Below are positions 30,481 to 42,165 of a stretch of DNA of 64,000 bases, piece after piece (the first letter of the stretch is position 1; each line of letters starts with the position of its first letter). Source of the DNA: Capniomyces stellatus (lineage: Eukaryota; Kickxellomycota; Harpellomycetes; Harpellales; Legeriomycetaceae); assembly GCA_001661515.1 (NCBI GenBank), contig LUVW01000033.1, positions 62,001 to 126,000 of the forward strand, given 5' to 3'. The notes under the pieces were generated by a model. That model was not told the origin of the DNA, did not search any database, and was given only the letters and a program-made list of their open reading frames with translations. The position numbers and the translations under genes are program-made.

Positions 30481-32110
30481 TTATTTTATTTTTTTTATTT
30501 ATGTGGTTTATTGGTAACAAAATCAACACAACAAAACATACAATATTAAACAATACCATAAAAATACTATAAAACACTGTGCTATTTTGACATGTTAAAT
30601 GACTCTATTAGCCAACACCCCTTCGATCAATTAGATCGTCCGTACCCGATGGGCATTGGTTCAGGGAGATTGGTGCTACTTTAAGCCTGGACAGGATCAA
30701 GTAACGGGGTTTGTGGATGGCCTCCAAAAACGACGCTGTTGCCAGCATCGTCTTGGCGCCGAGGGTGTCAGGATTCTTGAGAATCTTGGCGGTTGGTTGT
30801 TTTAACTCCTCTCCCAGGAGCTTGCCCACCAATCTCTGTGAGATTATAGTAGGCGAATTAGGTTTTCTTTTTGGCCCTTTTAGCTTATTTTTATATTGGC
30901 TAATATAGGGCTCCATTTTATCTGCACGTATTGCTGCCCATCTGCTGCAATCTAGTAGGAGATGCTCAATTGTTTCTGGCGTCTCCTGTCCGCAGTGTGG
31001 GCATTTTTTTGTATAATCATGGCTAATGATTCCAGTATAGGCGTATCTTTCTGCGGTCCAATACTGCCCTATTCTGATTCTTGCTAGGATATCTAGTCCC
31101 TTTTTGTAATCAGGGTAGATCAGTTGTAGCCCCATCCAGTTGCTCCACTGGCCGGCATGTACTTTTTTGATCCACCTTGATATTACAGTTTTTTCATTCC
31201 TGGCTTGTCTCGCCTGGAGTGTACGTTTAGTTGCACCTTTACGGGTGTCATCTTTGTTATAGCGTCTTGTCCAGCGTATATAACCACTGGTCCAAGTGTC
31301 TTTCTTATGTAGCATCGGCTTTTTAATCGAGTCCTTGATCCATGTTCTGAGATCTGCCCATTTGCGGAATGCTCGTTCTCTCGCTATTGCTGTCCTTGTA
31401 TTAAGGTCTACAATTATCGGCTCCTGTCGTAATCTGACAAGGCTGGTTGATTTCCCTACCCCCATTGCCATTCTTGTTGCGTTGTCAAGAATTCGCTGCA
31501 TTGGTACACATCTTGCTACCGACATGCCATACAACTCACCTCCGTACGCCGCAACTGATTGTATTACTGCTGTTATGACTTTAGCCTTAAATTCGGTTGG
31601 GATTTCTCCTCTCTTAAACATGCTATAATTAGCTAGAAACGCCCTGAGTGTTTTTTTTCGTCTGAACTTTAAATTGGCTTTAAAGTTCCAATCCTTGCTC
31701 ATAATGACTCCCAAGTATGGGTATTGATCTACCACTGGTACTGGTTTGCCATTCAATTTGTATTGCTCAAACAGTGTCGCTCCCACTGCCATGATGCCGC
31801 TCTTTGAATTGTTGATTTTCATGTGCCATTTTTTGCACCATATATCCAGTTTTCTCAGTGCAAACTTCATTTTATTCTCATCTTCTGCAAGGATTACAGT
31901 ATCATCTGCAAACAGCAGTCCACGTACTCTTTTTCCAAGTCGTGGTACTGTAGCTCCTGACATTCTTTTAAATATGTCGTTTATGTAGATATCAAAGAGC
32001 AGAGGTGAGATGGGACATCCTTGCCTTAATCCACATTTGTACTTGCTTATCTCTGACAATTGATTGTCTACTCGAACTGTCATTTTTGGATTAAGATATA
32101 ATCCTTTGAT
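30481..32110 (-). mobile_element. Large 5'-truncated Tad/Jockey-like LINE
   Basis: About 1.63 kb of a non-LTR retrotransposon on the minus strand. It contains the second half of the reverse transcriptase, a C-terminal C-x2-C-x8-H-x4-C zinc knuckle, a 127-bp 3' UTR and an A-rich tail at 30474-30495. The 5' end is cut inside the reverse transcriptase at the residues I-K-G-L-Y-L-N-P-K-M, so the endonuclease and catalytic-core N-terminus are missing and the copy cannot move by itself. The remaining frame is undamaged over 500 codons, so the insertion is young. Its 5' edge abuts TTTATTTATTTATTTATGTG, itself resembling a LINE tail. I see no clear target-site duplication. Confidence 0.93.
30608..32110 (-). 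pseudogene. LINE reverse transcriptase, C-terminal 500 residues
   Basis: Frame open from the truncation point; first ATG at 32083 gives 491 residues. Motifs in order: R-Q-G-C-P-I-S-P-L-L-F (fingers/palm region), F-A-D-D (catalytic Asp pair, near 31925), Y-L-G-V (thumb side), a basic connector, then C-P-H-C-x8-H-L-L-L-D-C (near 30960-31010), the zinc knuckle typical of Tad, Jockey and related clades. No apurinic endonuclease or RNase H domain is present in what remains. Because the N-terminal palm is lost it cannot be a working polymerase, so it is treated as a fragment. Confidence 0.9.
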
Positions 32111-32155
32111 TTATTTATTTATTTATGTGATTTGTTGGCAGCAGAATCAATATAA
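32111..32155 (-). mobile_element. LINE 3'-tail-like sequence at the insertion junction
   Basis: TTTATTTATGTGATTTGTTGG followed by CAGCAGAATCAATAT parallels the 3'-UTR start of the adjacent LINE (TTTATTTATGTGGTTTATTGG, then TAACAAAATCAACAC) at about 80% identity over some 40 bp. Either an older, related element lies here in the same orientation, or the new copy landed in a preferred A-rich target. It falls within the probable 3' UTR of the R3HCC1-like gene. Confidence 0.55.
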
Positions 32156-32373
32156 AGAAATATCAAAAGCAAGTAAACTGCAACAAAAGTAGAGGTGAAG
32201 AAATAAAATAAAGAGTAATTAAAACAGCGAACAAAGGAGTAAAAAATTGAAAAAAGAAATAAATTCAAAACTGGTAATAAAACAACAAAAAAAGCAATAG
32301 TAAAAATAAAATATAGACAAGCCAGCTTGAAGCTTGTAATTATATAAAGTGGAGCAAGACGATAAAAAATAAA

Positions 32374-33995
32374 CTATTTGTTATTCAATTGGGAAAAGTC
32401 CAAGCTAGTTTGAAGGTTATATACAGAAATAGAGTTTCTCTTGGGTAAATAAGACAATCTCGGCATGTAACTAACAGTGTTGCGTCTTGATAGGCTGCTA
32501 GAATCGTAGTTGCTAAAAGTACCTCTGCGTTTAATGTTGAGGGTGTCAAGTGGAGAAATTTGGAGATCCTGGGTGAAATATTTGACATCTGCAGGCATAA
32601 ATACATATGGCCTGGCGCTTAAAACCCCACTATTCTTGTTATCCTCCAGAGCCTTGGAAGCCATACTAGAGTCAGAAAACCAGGCAATGGCTTGGTTCTT
32701 GTTGAACCACTTTATCCTTACTGAACTTCCGTTTTGGCGGTATGGCGAAAGTATTTCAAGCAAGTCCGAAGTTTCCATTTGATGGCTAAAGTCATACAAT
32801 TCCAAAGACACATCTGGCTGGTACTCTAAAAGTTGGAATCAAGTATAAAAAATAAACAAATAAAAGAAAGTTAGAACAATGATTTAGTAAAAGACCTGAA
32901 TTATTTGAAACGTGGAAACTGATGCTTACTTTTTCTAATAGAGTCAAGGTAGGCATTCAACGAGTTCAGGTTGTCGTCGGTTCCGACGTGTTTAGAACGT
33001 TTATCGTCGGTTTTGTGATTAAAGTCAACTAGATCCGCAGGCTGGAAAGTGTAAACTCTGGATTTAATTGCACTGTTGCTCTTAAGCTCAACTAATGCTT
33101 CCTGGGCTATTTAATTGTTCAAAACATCAAATTCATGTTTTAATAACACGTGGATTTGCGGCCACCATCACTGCTAATTAATGACATAAATATACCGTAT
33201 AGCACAAATTAATGTATCCATTTGTAGTCAAGAAAGTGTTTTGATTGTCTTACAAGTCTCTCCACATCTAAAATTCACCAACGCTCTGGTATCTGTAAGC
33301 CACTTGATTCTGTAGCCACCACTCGCTGATTTTGAGTGCTGGAATCGATCAAGGGCCTTGTTTATGTCCGAAGTCTCAAACTCTTTGGGGAAATCGTACA
33401 ATTCAAGCGTATTTTCTGGCTTGTATTCTATTGACCAGATTAATTCAAATCATGTTAAATTGAATCAAATAAAAATTAAAAAAAAAACTAACAACTACCC
33501 ACATCGTTTATCCAAGTAGTTTGTGTTGCATATCCAAATGGCCTATTACCACCACTCCGAGTTTGAAAAACAAAAACAAAAAAACAATGTACGTCTACAA
33601 CTTACTGTTGATGATAGACTCCTCCGACCACAAAGTCTTCTCCTTCTTACTGGCAGTGCTTAGACTTCTAAACCTCTTGAGCAGGCTCTTTTCGTCAGCA
33701 AAATTCTCGTTGGGAAATTTGACAACTACCAACATACACAAAAAGAAAATACACCCCCCACAGCATTATGTGCGTTAGTATAACCGAGTACTGATCCGTT
33801 ATCTATCCCAGTTATGTTTAAAGCAAACATCATACCTTCAGTAATTTTCTGCACCGGGTTTCTAGTTGTGCTAAATTCATAGTTTACAGGCTCGCCGCCC
33901 CCGGTTTGCCATAAATTGTTAAGGGCTTGGTCGTTTTTTGAAACTGGGACGTTAAGCCCGGTATTGCTGACAGTAAATCTTCTATATTGAGACAT
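32374..33995 (-). CDS. R3HCC1-like protein with two RNA-recognition-type repeats, 5 exons
   Basis: Exons on the minus strand: 33836-33995, 33606-33725, 33254-33427, 32930-33106, 32374-32825. Donors are GTATGA, GTAAGT, GTAAGA and GTAAGC, acceptors all end TAG, all junctions phase 1, giving 360 residues in one frame. Two internal repeats are visible: K-Y-K-P-E-N-T-L-E-L-Y-D-F-P...I-K-W-L-T-D-T-R-A-L-V-N-F (about 95-150) and K-Y-Q-P-D-V-S-L-E-L-Y-D-F-S...I-K-W-F-N-K-N-Q-A-I-A-W-F (about 210-270). This E/L-Y-D-F, I-K-W, A-hydrophobic-F pattern is that of the RRM-like domain of the R3HCC1/R3HCC1L family, which appears once in those proteins; here it is duplicated, and each repeat is followed by a similar P-A-D segment. 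RNA binding is inferred. The Ser/Arg-rich C-terminus has no domain I know. Confidence 0.75.
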
Positions 33996-36900
33996 CGTTG
34001 TTTAAGAGTGCAAAAAAAAAAAATTTGTTTTTTGTTTTTTTTTAGATATAATAGTGTATGTTAGAAAAGAAATTGATGGTAATAAAAGGGTATAATGTAG
34101 GTGTCGCTTTTTGGTCTAAAATTGTTAAGGTGGATCCGGTTGTATTTGTATTCATTAAGACCTATTTTAATCTAATAATAAAAAATGTGGTCAAGGCCTA
34201 TTTAAGTTCTGTTATTATATAAGGTTAAAAATATATAGACTAAGAATTATGTGCGCTAATCAAATAGAAATTTAAAACTTAAAAATAGAAAGTAGAAGGG
34301 TATTAGTTGTTAAAGTAAAATTAAAATTAAAAGTGAAAAGGATTACGCATAACGAGCATTTGAAGCCGTTTATATAAATAGTTTAATACCCTCTCAACAT
34401 TATAAATCTTTACATAAATTATATCCCACCTCGTTGAAGCCTAGCTGTGCTCTTTGCTTAATCCGTTCAACAGTGTCAATTAAAAATCTGCTTTACTCTT
34501 GCCTTTGCCCTGTTACATAAATCCCTTTCAGCTGAACCTACTTTACTAACGCTCCTCCACCTCGCCATATTGCGACAAGCTTCACCAATTCGATTCGAAA
34601 TGTAAACTGATTTTAATTACAAGTGTTAGGAAAAATCTGGTTCTTCTATTGGAACATTTAGTGCTACAAATTGGTATTTGTATTTTAATTATTTCTCATT
34701 TTATTTACCTCTGATTTATAATTCGCCAGTTATTTTATCCTCTACTACTTTTCTGCTTTAGTGTTTATTGCATCATCTTAATCATCTGATTTAACCATAA
34801 CAACATATTGCCAATTTACTTTACGTTAATTAGCACCATTTAAGTTTTCTTGTAAAACATGACCTAATTATATCATTGGGATAAAATTTCTATTATATAA
34901 TTAGCTACACTAAACAAAGATCTCAACAAATTCGTTTTAAATTATCATGCTTCTATTGATCTAGAAAATCAAACGCTGGTAACTTGCCTGGCTTAAGATT
35001 GGAGAAAAAAAAAGCTTTGCCCCCCAACCCATGCTGATAAGAATACTATATTTTAGCCCCTATATCTTGCTTACACTATCTATAGCCTTCACCACTAGCA
35101 CCATCTATTCTTTAAGCTTTTGTAACAATAGTACTAGTTGTAGTTGTAGTTGTAGTATCTATCTCAACTTTGGCTCAATTGGGTAGAGGAATGGGAATAA
35201 TGGGAATTTCTTTCAAAAATTTGATATTACTACTTGTGCTGAACTACTTTGGTTAAACAGAGAACTCGGGTATTTTTTTTGGTATACCATTGGCCCAATA
35301 ATTAAGTGAGTCTTAAGTCTATTACACAATTTCAATAATAATGAACTTTTTCATTTATAATTAATGTACATTTTATGGTAATACCAACTCCTTGAACAAC
35401 TTTGTCCGATTTTTAGGCCAAAACTAGCGGCTGCTATAACTAAACCCCAATAAAATAACACAAATCACAGTGAGGCTATTTTACAAAGAAAAAAAAACTC
35501 ACAACCAATTATTATACAACAATCCATTGGCTAAAATATACCAAACAATCAGTCTTATGTATTGGCTATCAAGTTTGGATTTAATATTTGAGCTTATAGA
35601 CAACGCTAAGTTGGGCTTCGAAGATATAAACATAAACACTGGTTAGTTAGCGTTGGTTGATTTTTTAGTCAGTCTGCTCGACATATATCCCTATTCGCCA
35701 TGATGATTTAAACCTTAACTATAATGAGCGAACGACTGAGGTAAGGCATCAAAGTGGTGTATATATAGGCCCCTCCGGATATAAATCATCCGCGTCATAT
35801 TTAAAACATATATATATATACGATGGTTACATTCTAGCTACCCATAGTATATCAAGCTTGCCTCAATGCTGATAAGACCTTCCAAACCATGGCTGTAAAC
35901 TTTTGCCAACTGCTTTGCACATTTACCTTATCATTCCCAGTATACTTTGCATTTCCACTGCAAACCCAGACTTTGTTTTCAAACTAGATTATGCGTTACA
36001 AACTACATGTGGGCTAGCATATCAATAAACACAATCAGTATAATTAGAGTTATACGACTACATTTAATCAGTTAACTGGGCAATCAGAGTTGAAAAAATA
36101 AAAATGAAAAGAGAAAAGAGAAAACAAAGATGTGTACGTCATCACTGAACGAAGTTTTAGAGATTGATAGGTCAACCTTTATGCACTGCTTTTATACACT
36201 ACTTGATCAAACAATAATATGTCATCTCGGAAATGTGCCATCGGGTTTTATGGCTTATGACCATGCTCTGGTGTTATCAGTACATTTTCCAAACAGTCAG
36301 CCTGATCACGTTGGATCAATTATAGTCAAGCTGATTCTCTTTTACTGCACGAGTTCCTGAAGGCAAAATCATTTGTTTAGCAAAGAAACCCCCCCCCTCC
36401 CCCAAAGTTTTAATAAAATTTGCTTGAAAATTACAGAAACAAACCGCAAATTCAACAACTCGAGCTAAAACCGATTTACTATTTATCAATATCTTCAAAC
36501 AATTCGATGCAAATATACAAAATATCAACATATGCCTGGTAAATTTGCCACTTTGAAACAGATTCTGGAAAGTCAGGGAGATGATAGTTAAAAAAAAAAC
36601 TGTACATAATTTCAATGGAGAAAAAATAAAGAAAACGGGTACAACACAGTCATTTCGCATGTTTGGCGAATATATTTGAGTTCCTGTGTTATCATTGTCG
36701 ATTTTAAAATCAGCGAAAACGGTGTTAAACTAAATGCCAATGTAATGACGTTGGCTTTATTTACTCTTCTAACTAAGGCTGTAAAGGCGAAAATAAAGAA
36801 TTGTTTATTGAACTGGTTATTTTCTCATTGATGTTTTTTTTTTATTGAAATTTATTAATTTGAACGTTAATAAATGTGAAAAGTTAAAGTTACTATAGTA

Positions 36901-38262
36901 AAAATTCATTGATGTTTATTGAGCTGGAATTACTTTCTTTTCTTTTTTTATGTCCAGAATGTTGAGTTTAGCAATCCAACAAAGTATTCTGGTTTCTTAG
37001 TTTTTTCTCTCATTTTTTTTTATCAGGTTTACAACTTGCTTACTTATTTATTGACGTTTTTTTCATCATTTCTGGTTTGTTGACATCACTCATGTTTTAC
37101 ACGTTACTTACAATTGCTAACAGGCTGTCGATAATTGATTAAATAAATTTAACTAAATCAGTCATCATTTAACCGAATTGTTGAAATTCCAACAAATACT
37201 GCCTAATTAATATAGCTACTTTAAATGCCTGTTAGATTCAAAGTCCGGTAAATTTTTAACTTAATTAAAGACGTGTTTCTCATGAAAGACTAATAAATCC
37301 TGATTCGAGTGTCCAACATCTGCTATCTTCCAGCATAACATTCGCAAACTCACCAAACACTTTTCTACAAACCTGAAATACAAGCACTGGCCTAGCGGGT
37401 GATAGTAAATAGCAGCAGCAAACAGAGATTACCAATATTCGACCTGCTTTAAATTGACGTATAGTTTTTGGAACTCTATAAATTATTCTCCTTTTTAGAG
37501 TTTATAGACCATCAACCATACCCATGAAGCTATAAAACATTTTGTTCTGATGTTTGAAACTAAACACATTAGGAATATCCTATACAACACCGTATCATCT
37601 CTATAACAGTAAAAAACTGTAAGCAGTTTTAGTTCTAACGTTTGATTGTTGTATAATTGTGCTACCCAGATTACTCGCGTTTGTGTGATGTGAAAAGTGT
37701 TTTGTGCTGTAGTTCAAGTTGAGCAAGATTTAATAATCGCTATTAATTAGCATTTCCACTTTAAGAAAGGCAATTGATTTTTCTTTGCCTTGCAAACAAT
37801 CAAAAGCGATACAAATTTTTTTTTCTATTTTCCTTTAATCAAGTTTCAAGTTTAACCAAATTTAATCAAATTTAAAAATTAAAATCAAAATCAAAATCAA
37901 AATCAAAATCAAAATCAAAATCAAAATCGAATTTTAACCAAGTTTTTCTAGAACGGAGTCAAATATGCCGATCACCTGTTTCATAAAGTCACACATGTTC
38001 ATTTCATTCAGGATCACTCCACTACGCAATTCCAACAATCACCCAAAGTTATCAGAAAAGTTATATGAACTAAAGTCACAAACCGCCAATTAATCCACAA
38101 GTGTATCAGAGTTATTAAATAAGTTAACGTGACAATAAAGGTTGATCATTTTCAAAATATTCCACGAAATCTCAATAAATAAAAATATAAAATATCCTAC
38201 TAAGCCTATTGATTTAAAATTCAATCAAAAACAAACAAGTCAAAGTAACAAGCACGTCCTGT
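33996..38262. other. AT-rich spacer without a supportable gene
   Basis: About 4.3 kb. Frames at 36130-36660 are short and lack coding character. Simple repeats: (TAGTTG)n near 35136-35158 and (AAAATC)8 at 37881-37929. It must contain the promoter of the R3HCC1-like gene. No RNA gene recognised. Confidence 0.5.
37881..37929. repeat. Hexanucleotide repeat (AAAATC)8
   Basis: Eight perfect tandem copies, about 330 bp beyond the stop codon of the pseudouridine-degrading enzyme gene. Confidence 0.95.
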
Positions 38263-41200
38263 CTATTTAAAAATACCAGGGAAAATCTTATCACTAACAG
38301 TTGAAAACGATTGCAAAGAAAGAACAGATGCTATCTGTGCTTTACTTGCGTAACTTGCCAGTAACTCCACGCTTATCTGATTATTTATCTTTTTCAATTC
38401 ATACTTGCTGTCGACCAACTGAGAGAGGAACGCGCCCACAAAGCTATCCCCAGCACCATTACAGTTAACAATACTCGTTACTTCAAGAGCTGGTATATGT
38501 GTAAAAGATGTCTTTAAACCTTTATCCGAACCAACAGCGTCCCTATTCGGCGCAACAAGCACAACGCCATTCTCACCAAGTGTAACCAACATATATAGAA
38601 ACAAAGGTGCTAGCTGCAAAGATCTAAAAATAATATCTTTGTTAATTTCAGGATTCCTACGGCCTATAAAGTGCAATTAAACAGTTTTATAACTTGAGTA
38701 AAAAAAAATACAAGCACACAATTATAAAAACATACATACCTACATACACACACTCATTAACATATACATTCATAAAAAGTAATAAAACAAAGTAAGAATC
38801 TGAAGCAAAATTAATAAGCGAGTACGTACAATACGCGTCAAAATCATCAACATTGCTGCGGATCAGATTACTCTCAACTGCATTGCTTGCCAAATGCTCG
38901 AGTTCAATAAAGTTGGGCGTTATGCAGTCAACAGAAAGTCCATTTGACTGTATTGCCTCGATAATCCTGACGGACTTTTGGAGCGATGTCGGTTCAAAAA
39001 ACGCTAGTAGTAAAGTATAAAAAGTTAATTAACAGAACTTAACACACAGAAACGTAAAACACAAAAGCACAAATTACCGAAATACAAATAAAAGAAAAAT
39101 TGTAGTTACTAGGAATTTCTAGCTTGTTGCATATCTGAATTATAGCCGCCATTGCCAAAGATGATATGCCGGCATCGAATAATACCAACCTTGGCATTAC
39201 TTTGGTTACTTCACTAAAAATCTAGTTTTATTTATACAAAGAAATATTACAAAACCACCCATTACTCGGCAAAGTAGGGTAATCATCATGGTGTTGAATA
39301 AATCGGCTTCTCGCAGACAACTCCAGATAATGGCTAGTTGAGGCTAACATGAATACAATTTGCTTATAAAAAAGCCTGTGTACCTGCTCTGCATTAATCG
39401 TTTCGATAATCTCAGTGTCGGCTACACAGACCAAAAGATCACCATTGTCCTTATGTACCGAATTGCAAACTGCTGTGCTGTACGACTCGTGTTCAATAAT
39501 GTGTGATGTATCCTAATGGCGATTGTGATCAAAAATGTTAAATAATTTCAGAAAGATAAATAAGTAAAAATGACAAACAGGCCTTAGTTTCTAATTATAT
39601 TTTAATATCCGCACCATTCCTATTTTGCCCAAGTTCTTGATAATAGTAGCCGAGTGAATGTCTTTTCCAACAATTGTCATCAATACTGTTTTTGCTCCTG
39701 ACAAATGCGCCACTCTTGAGGCATTCTGTCCCACGCCGCCCACAACACTGGTGATTTCCCCCAGATACGATGTCGACTCTATTCCGCCCTCCTTATCACC
39801 GCCCTTTTTTGTCGAGTTGTTGCTTATCCTAGACACCACATCTACTGTACACGCCCCAATAACCATCTACATTGACCCCAGTACACCAAACCACACATTA
39901 AACCTCTTGTTCACAAACACCGCTATTCCAACACAAACCACTTGTATGTATAAGCACATCGGTTTACCAGTGTTTTGCTTGGTCCCTCCTCCAGCCTCTT
40001 TCCACTCGCTCCAACAACCGATGATGTATGCATCATTCTCCTCCCACCACTCGGCTAAAGTCGCAAGCACCAACATCGTTGCAAACCAAGACACGTTTTA
40101 TTAGCTGTTTTAAAAGTACCAAAATCCCGCAGATAAAAAAATATCCAAAGAACAAAAAAAAAGATAAAGAAAAAAAAAGTAGGTGTCAAGCAAGTATAAT
40201 GCGTTAGAGTATATAACTGTGTTCATACTGATGTTCTGCGTGAATACGCAACCGCGATCTGAGCTCCTACACGCGCATTGTTCTTGACAAGCCCAATATC
40301 TAGAACCAGAAACAACAAAAAAAAACAGGTATGTGTTAGAACCAAGCAAATACATGCTCTTTTAGCGCTGTGGCCATGCAAACCAGACCACCAACAGCCC
40401 CACCAGGCGGCTCCCAATAGACAAAAGATTTGTGTATTGGTGGTCTTGCCACACCACCAACTAATTACTTACTGGCTTTCAGCGACTCTCCCTTTGTGAG
40501 TTCATTCAGCCGCTTCAGCAAAAACGGTGTTATCTCCTTTCCAGCGATTCCCAAATCCCTATTCAGTCCCAGAACAAAAACGCACTTGCGCATAAGTACT
40601 CCATTTACAGCTGCACTTGGCCATTCGCAACTACCACGACCACAACCACAACCCGCCTTGCCGTGTTGCTCATGGCAATGAATCGTGTGTAAAACATGCC
40701 CACTTACTTTGCCTCGGCGACTGCGACCTTGATCGACTCTTCAATTGCCTGGCCGCTTCTCGCGTAGCTTTCGGGTATTGGAACTGCAAACACAATGCCG
40801 TTCCTGAGACCCAGCTCTTTGTGCTTTACTATTGGTTCAAACATATATATGGTTACTGGTGCCAATGTCGCGACCACCATTACACACTCTACAAAACAGG
40901 ATATATATATACACGTAGATGCCGATGTCGATGTCGACTTGCAAATGCAGCACTTCTTACCCATCATTTCGGCAGCCTTATCGGCACAGTTGATGCTCCA
41001 TGGACTCTAAACACCATCCAGTATTGTAGCCAAACCAAACCAAATCAAATCATTCTGTTAGTACCAAAAACTCCAACTCGGTTCAGTAGTAAAAAAACAT
41101 TCACAAAGTGTTATTGTAGGGGGGTTGGTTGAACAACCAAAATCACCTTTAGTCCGCTTTTGCGTGCAAAGAACGCTGGAAAGTCGTTTGTTTCCCCAAA

Positions 41201-42165
41201 GGTGACAACAGGCGTTCCTTGGGTTTCCTGTTGTGGTAGTAGGCGAGCAAACAAACAATAAAACAAACAGACAAACANNNNNNNNNNNNNNNNNNNNNNN
41301 NNNNNNNNNNNNNNNNNNNNNNNNNNNNNNNNNNNNNNNNNNNNNNNNNNNNNNNNNNNNNNNNNNNNNNNNNNNNNNNNNNNNNNNNNNNNNNNNNNNN
41401 NNNNNNNNNNNNNNNNNNNNNNNNNNNNNNNNNNNNNNNNNNNNNNNNNNNNNNNNNNNNNNNNNNNNNNNNNNNNNNNNNNNNNNNNNNNNNNNNNNNN
41501 NNNNNNNNNNNNNNNNNNNNNNNNNNNNNNNNNNNNNNATTTGACAGTGGCAACAACTTGGCTAGACTAGCTCGCAAATAAATGGAGCTAATAGATGTGT
41601 GCCTATGCTGTATCTTTGTCTATGCTACATCTCTATTTATGCTATATCCTTGTGTTGTGTTCTTGCCTATGCAGATCTTTCCGTCAAGCAGAGCAACAGT
41701 CGCAGGAGTTGCCTTTCCTTCGCGGATAATGTTTTCTACTGCCACTGCGGTTTCAAAGTTTTGTGGGTATGGCATTCCTATATTTAGTTTGTAGCACCGG
41801 GTATATCAGCATACTTGATGATACAAAACAATACAAAACAATACAATACAGTGCAAAAGTACAAAGTCAGACATCAAGGCCGCTATTTGGCCAAGAGGTT
41901 ACTGCTCTTGTCTACCCATATATTTGTTTTATGTTGAGGTGGATTCAAAAAGACAGAGTAAGTGGGGTTTACCATGGCTGATAATGGTTGATTCAAGGGC
42001 GACAATCGGCTCGTTGTTTAACAGGGCTTCTTTGACCTCGGGGCTGATATTGAGCAGTTTGGAGTAGTTCTTGCCCCTGACGTTGCTGCTGGCCACGCCA
42101 TTCAAGCCTCTTGTTAGCTTGAGTCTTTGGAAGGCCAGCTTTGAGTTTGTTATTTGTCTCAGCAT
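38263..42165 (-). CDS. Bifunctional pseudouridine-5'-phosphate glycosidase / PfkB kinase, at least 13 exons
   Basis: Exons (minus strand): 41973-42165, 41667-41777, one running into the run of N from about 41563, 41147-41227, 40961-41006, 40708-40828, 40473-40558, 40229-40299, 39615-39866, 39384-39512, 39110-39221, 38830-39003, 38263-38663. Phases agree at every junction outside the gap. The N-terminal half is the PsuG-type glycosidase: S-P-E-V-K-E-A-L, V-A-L-E-S-T-I-I-S-H-G-M-P-Y-P, D-F-P-A-F-F, F-A-V-P-I-P and A-L/G-L-V-K-N-N-A. It breaks the C-glycosidic bond to give uracil and ribose 5-phosphate. From M-V-I-G-A-C-T-V-D-V a PfkB kinase follows, with G-G-V-G-Q-N and the C-terminal signature N-G-A-G-D-S-F-V-G-A-F, which phosphorylates pseudouridine. 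This fusion is known in fungi. A basic N-terminus (M-L-R-Q-I-T-N) may target mitochondria. Exon 2 appears to use a GC donor, and the start of exon 3 is unsure. Far more introns than its neighbours. Confidence 0.88.
41278..41538. other. Assembly gap (261 N)
   Basis: A run of undetermined bases inside the glycosidase half of the pseudouridine gene. It hides the K-V-S-R-R-D-like region expected between exons 3 and 4 and possibly extra introns. Confidence 1.

Noticed and set aside
36130..36660. Overlapping opposite-strand frames of 76 and 114 codons
   Set aside because: No domain, no splice support and composition like the surrounding spacer.
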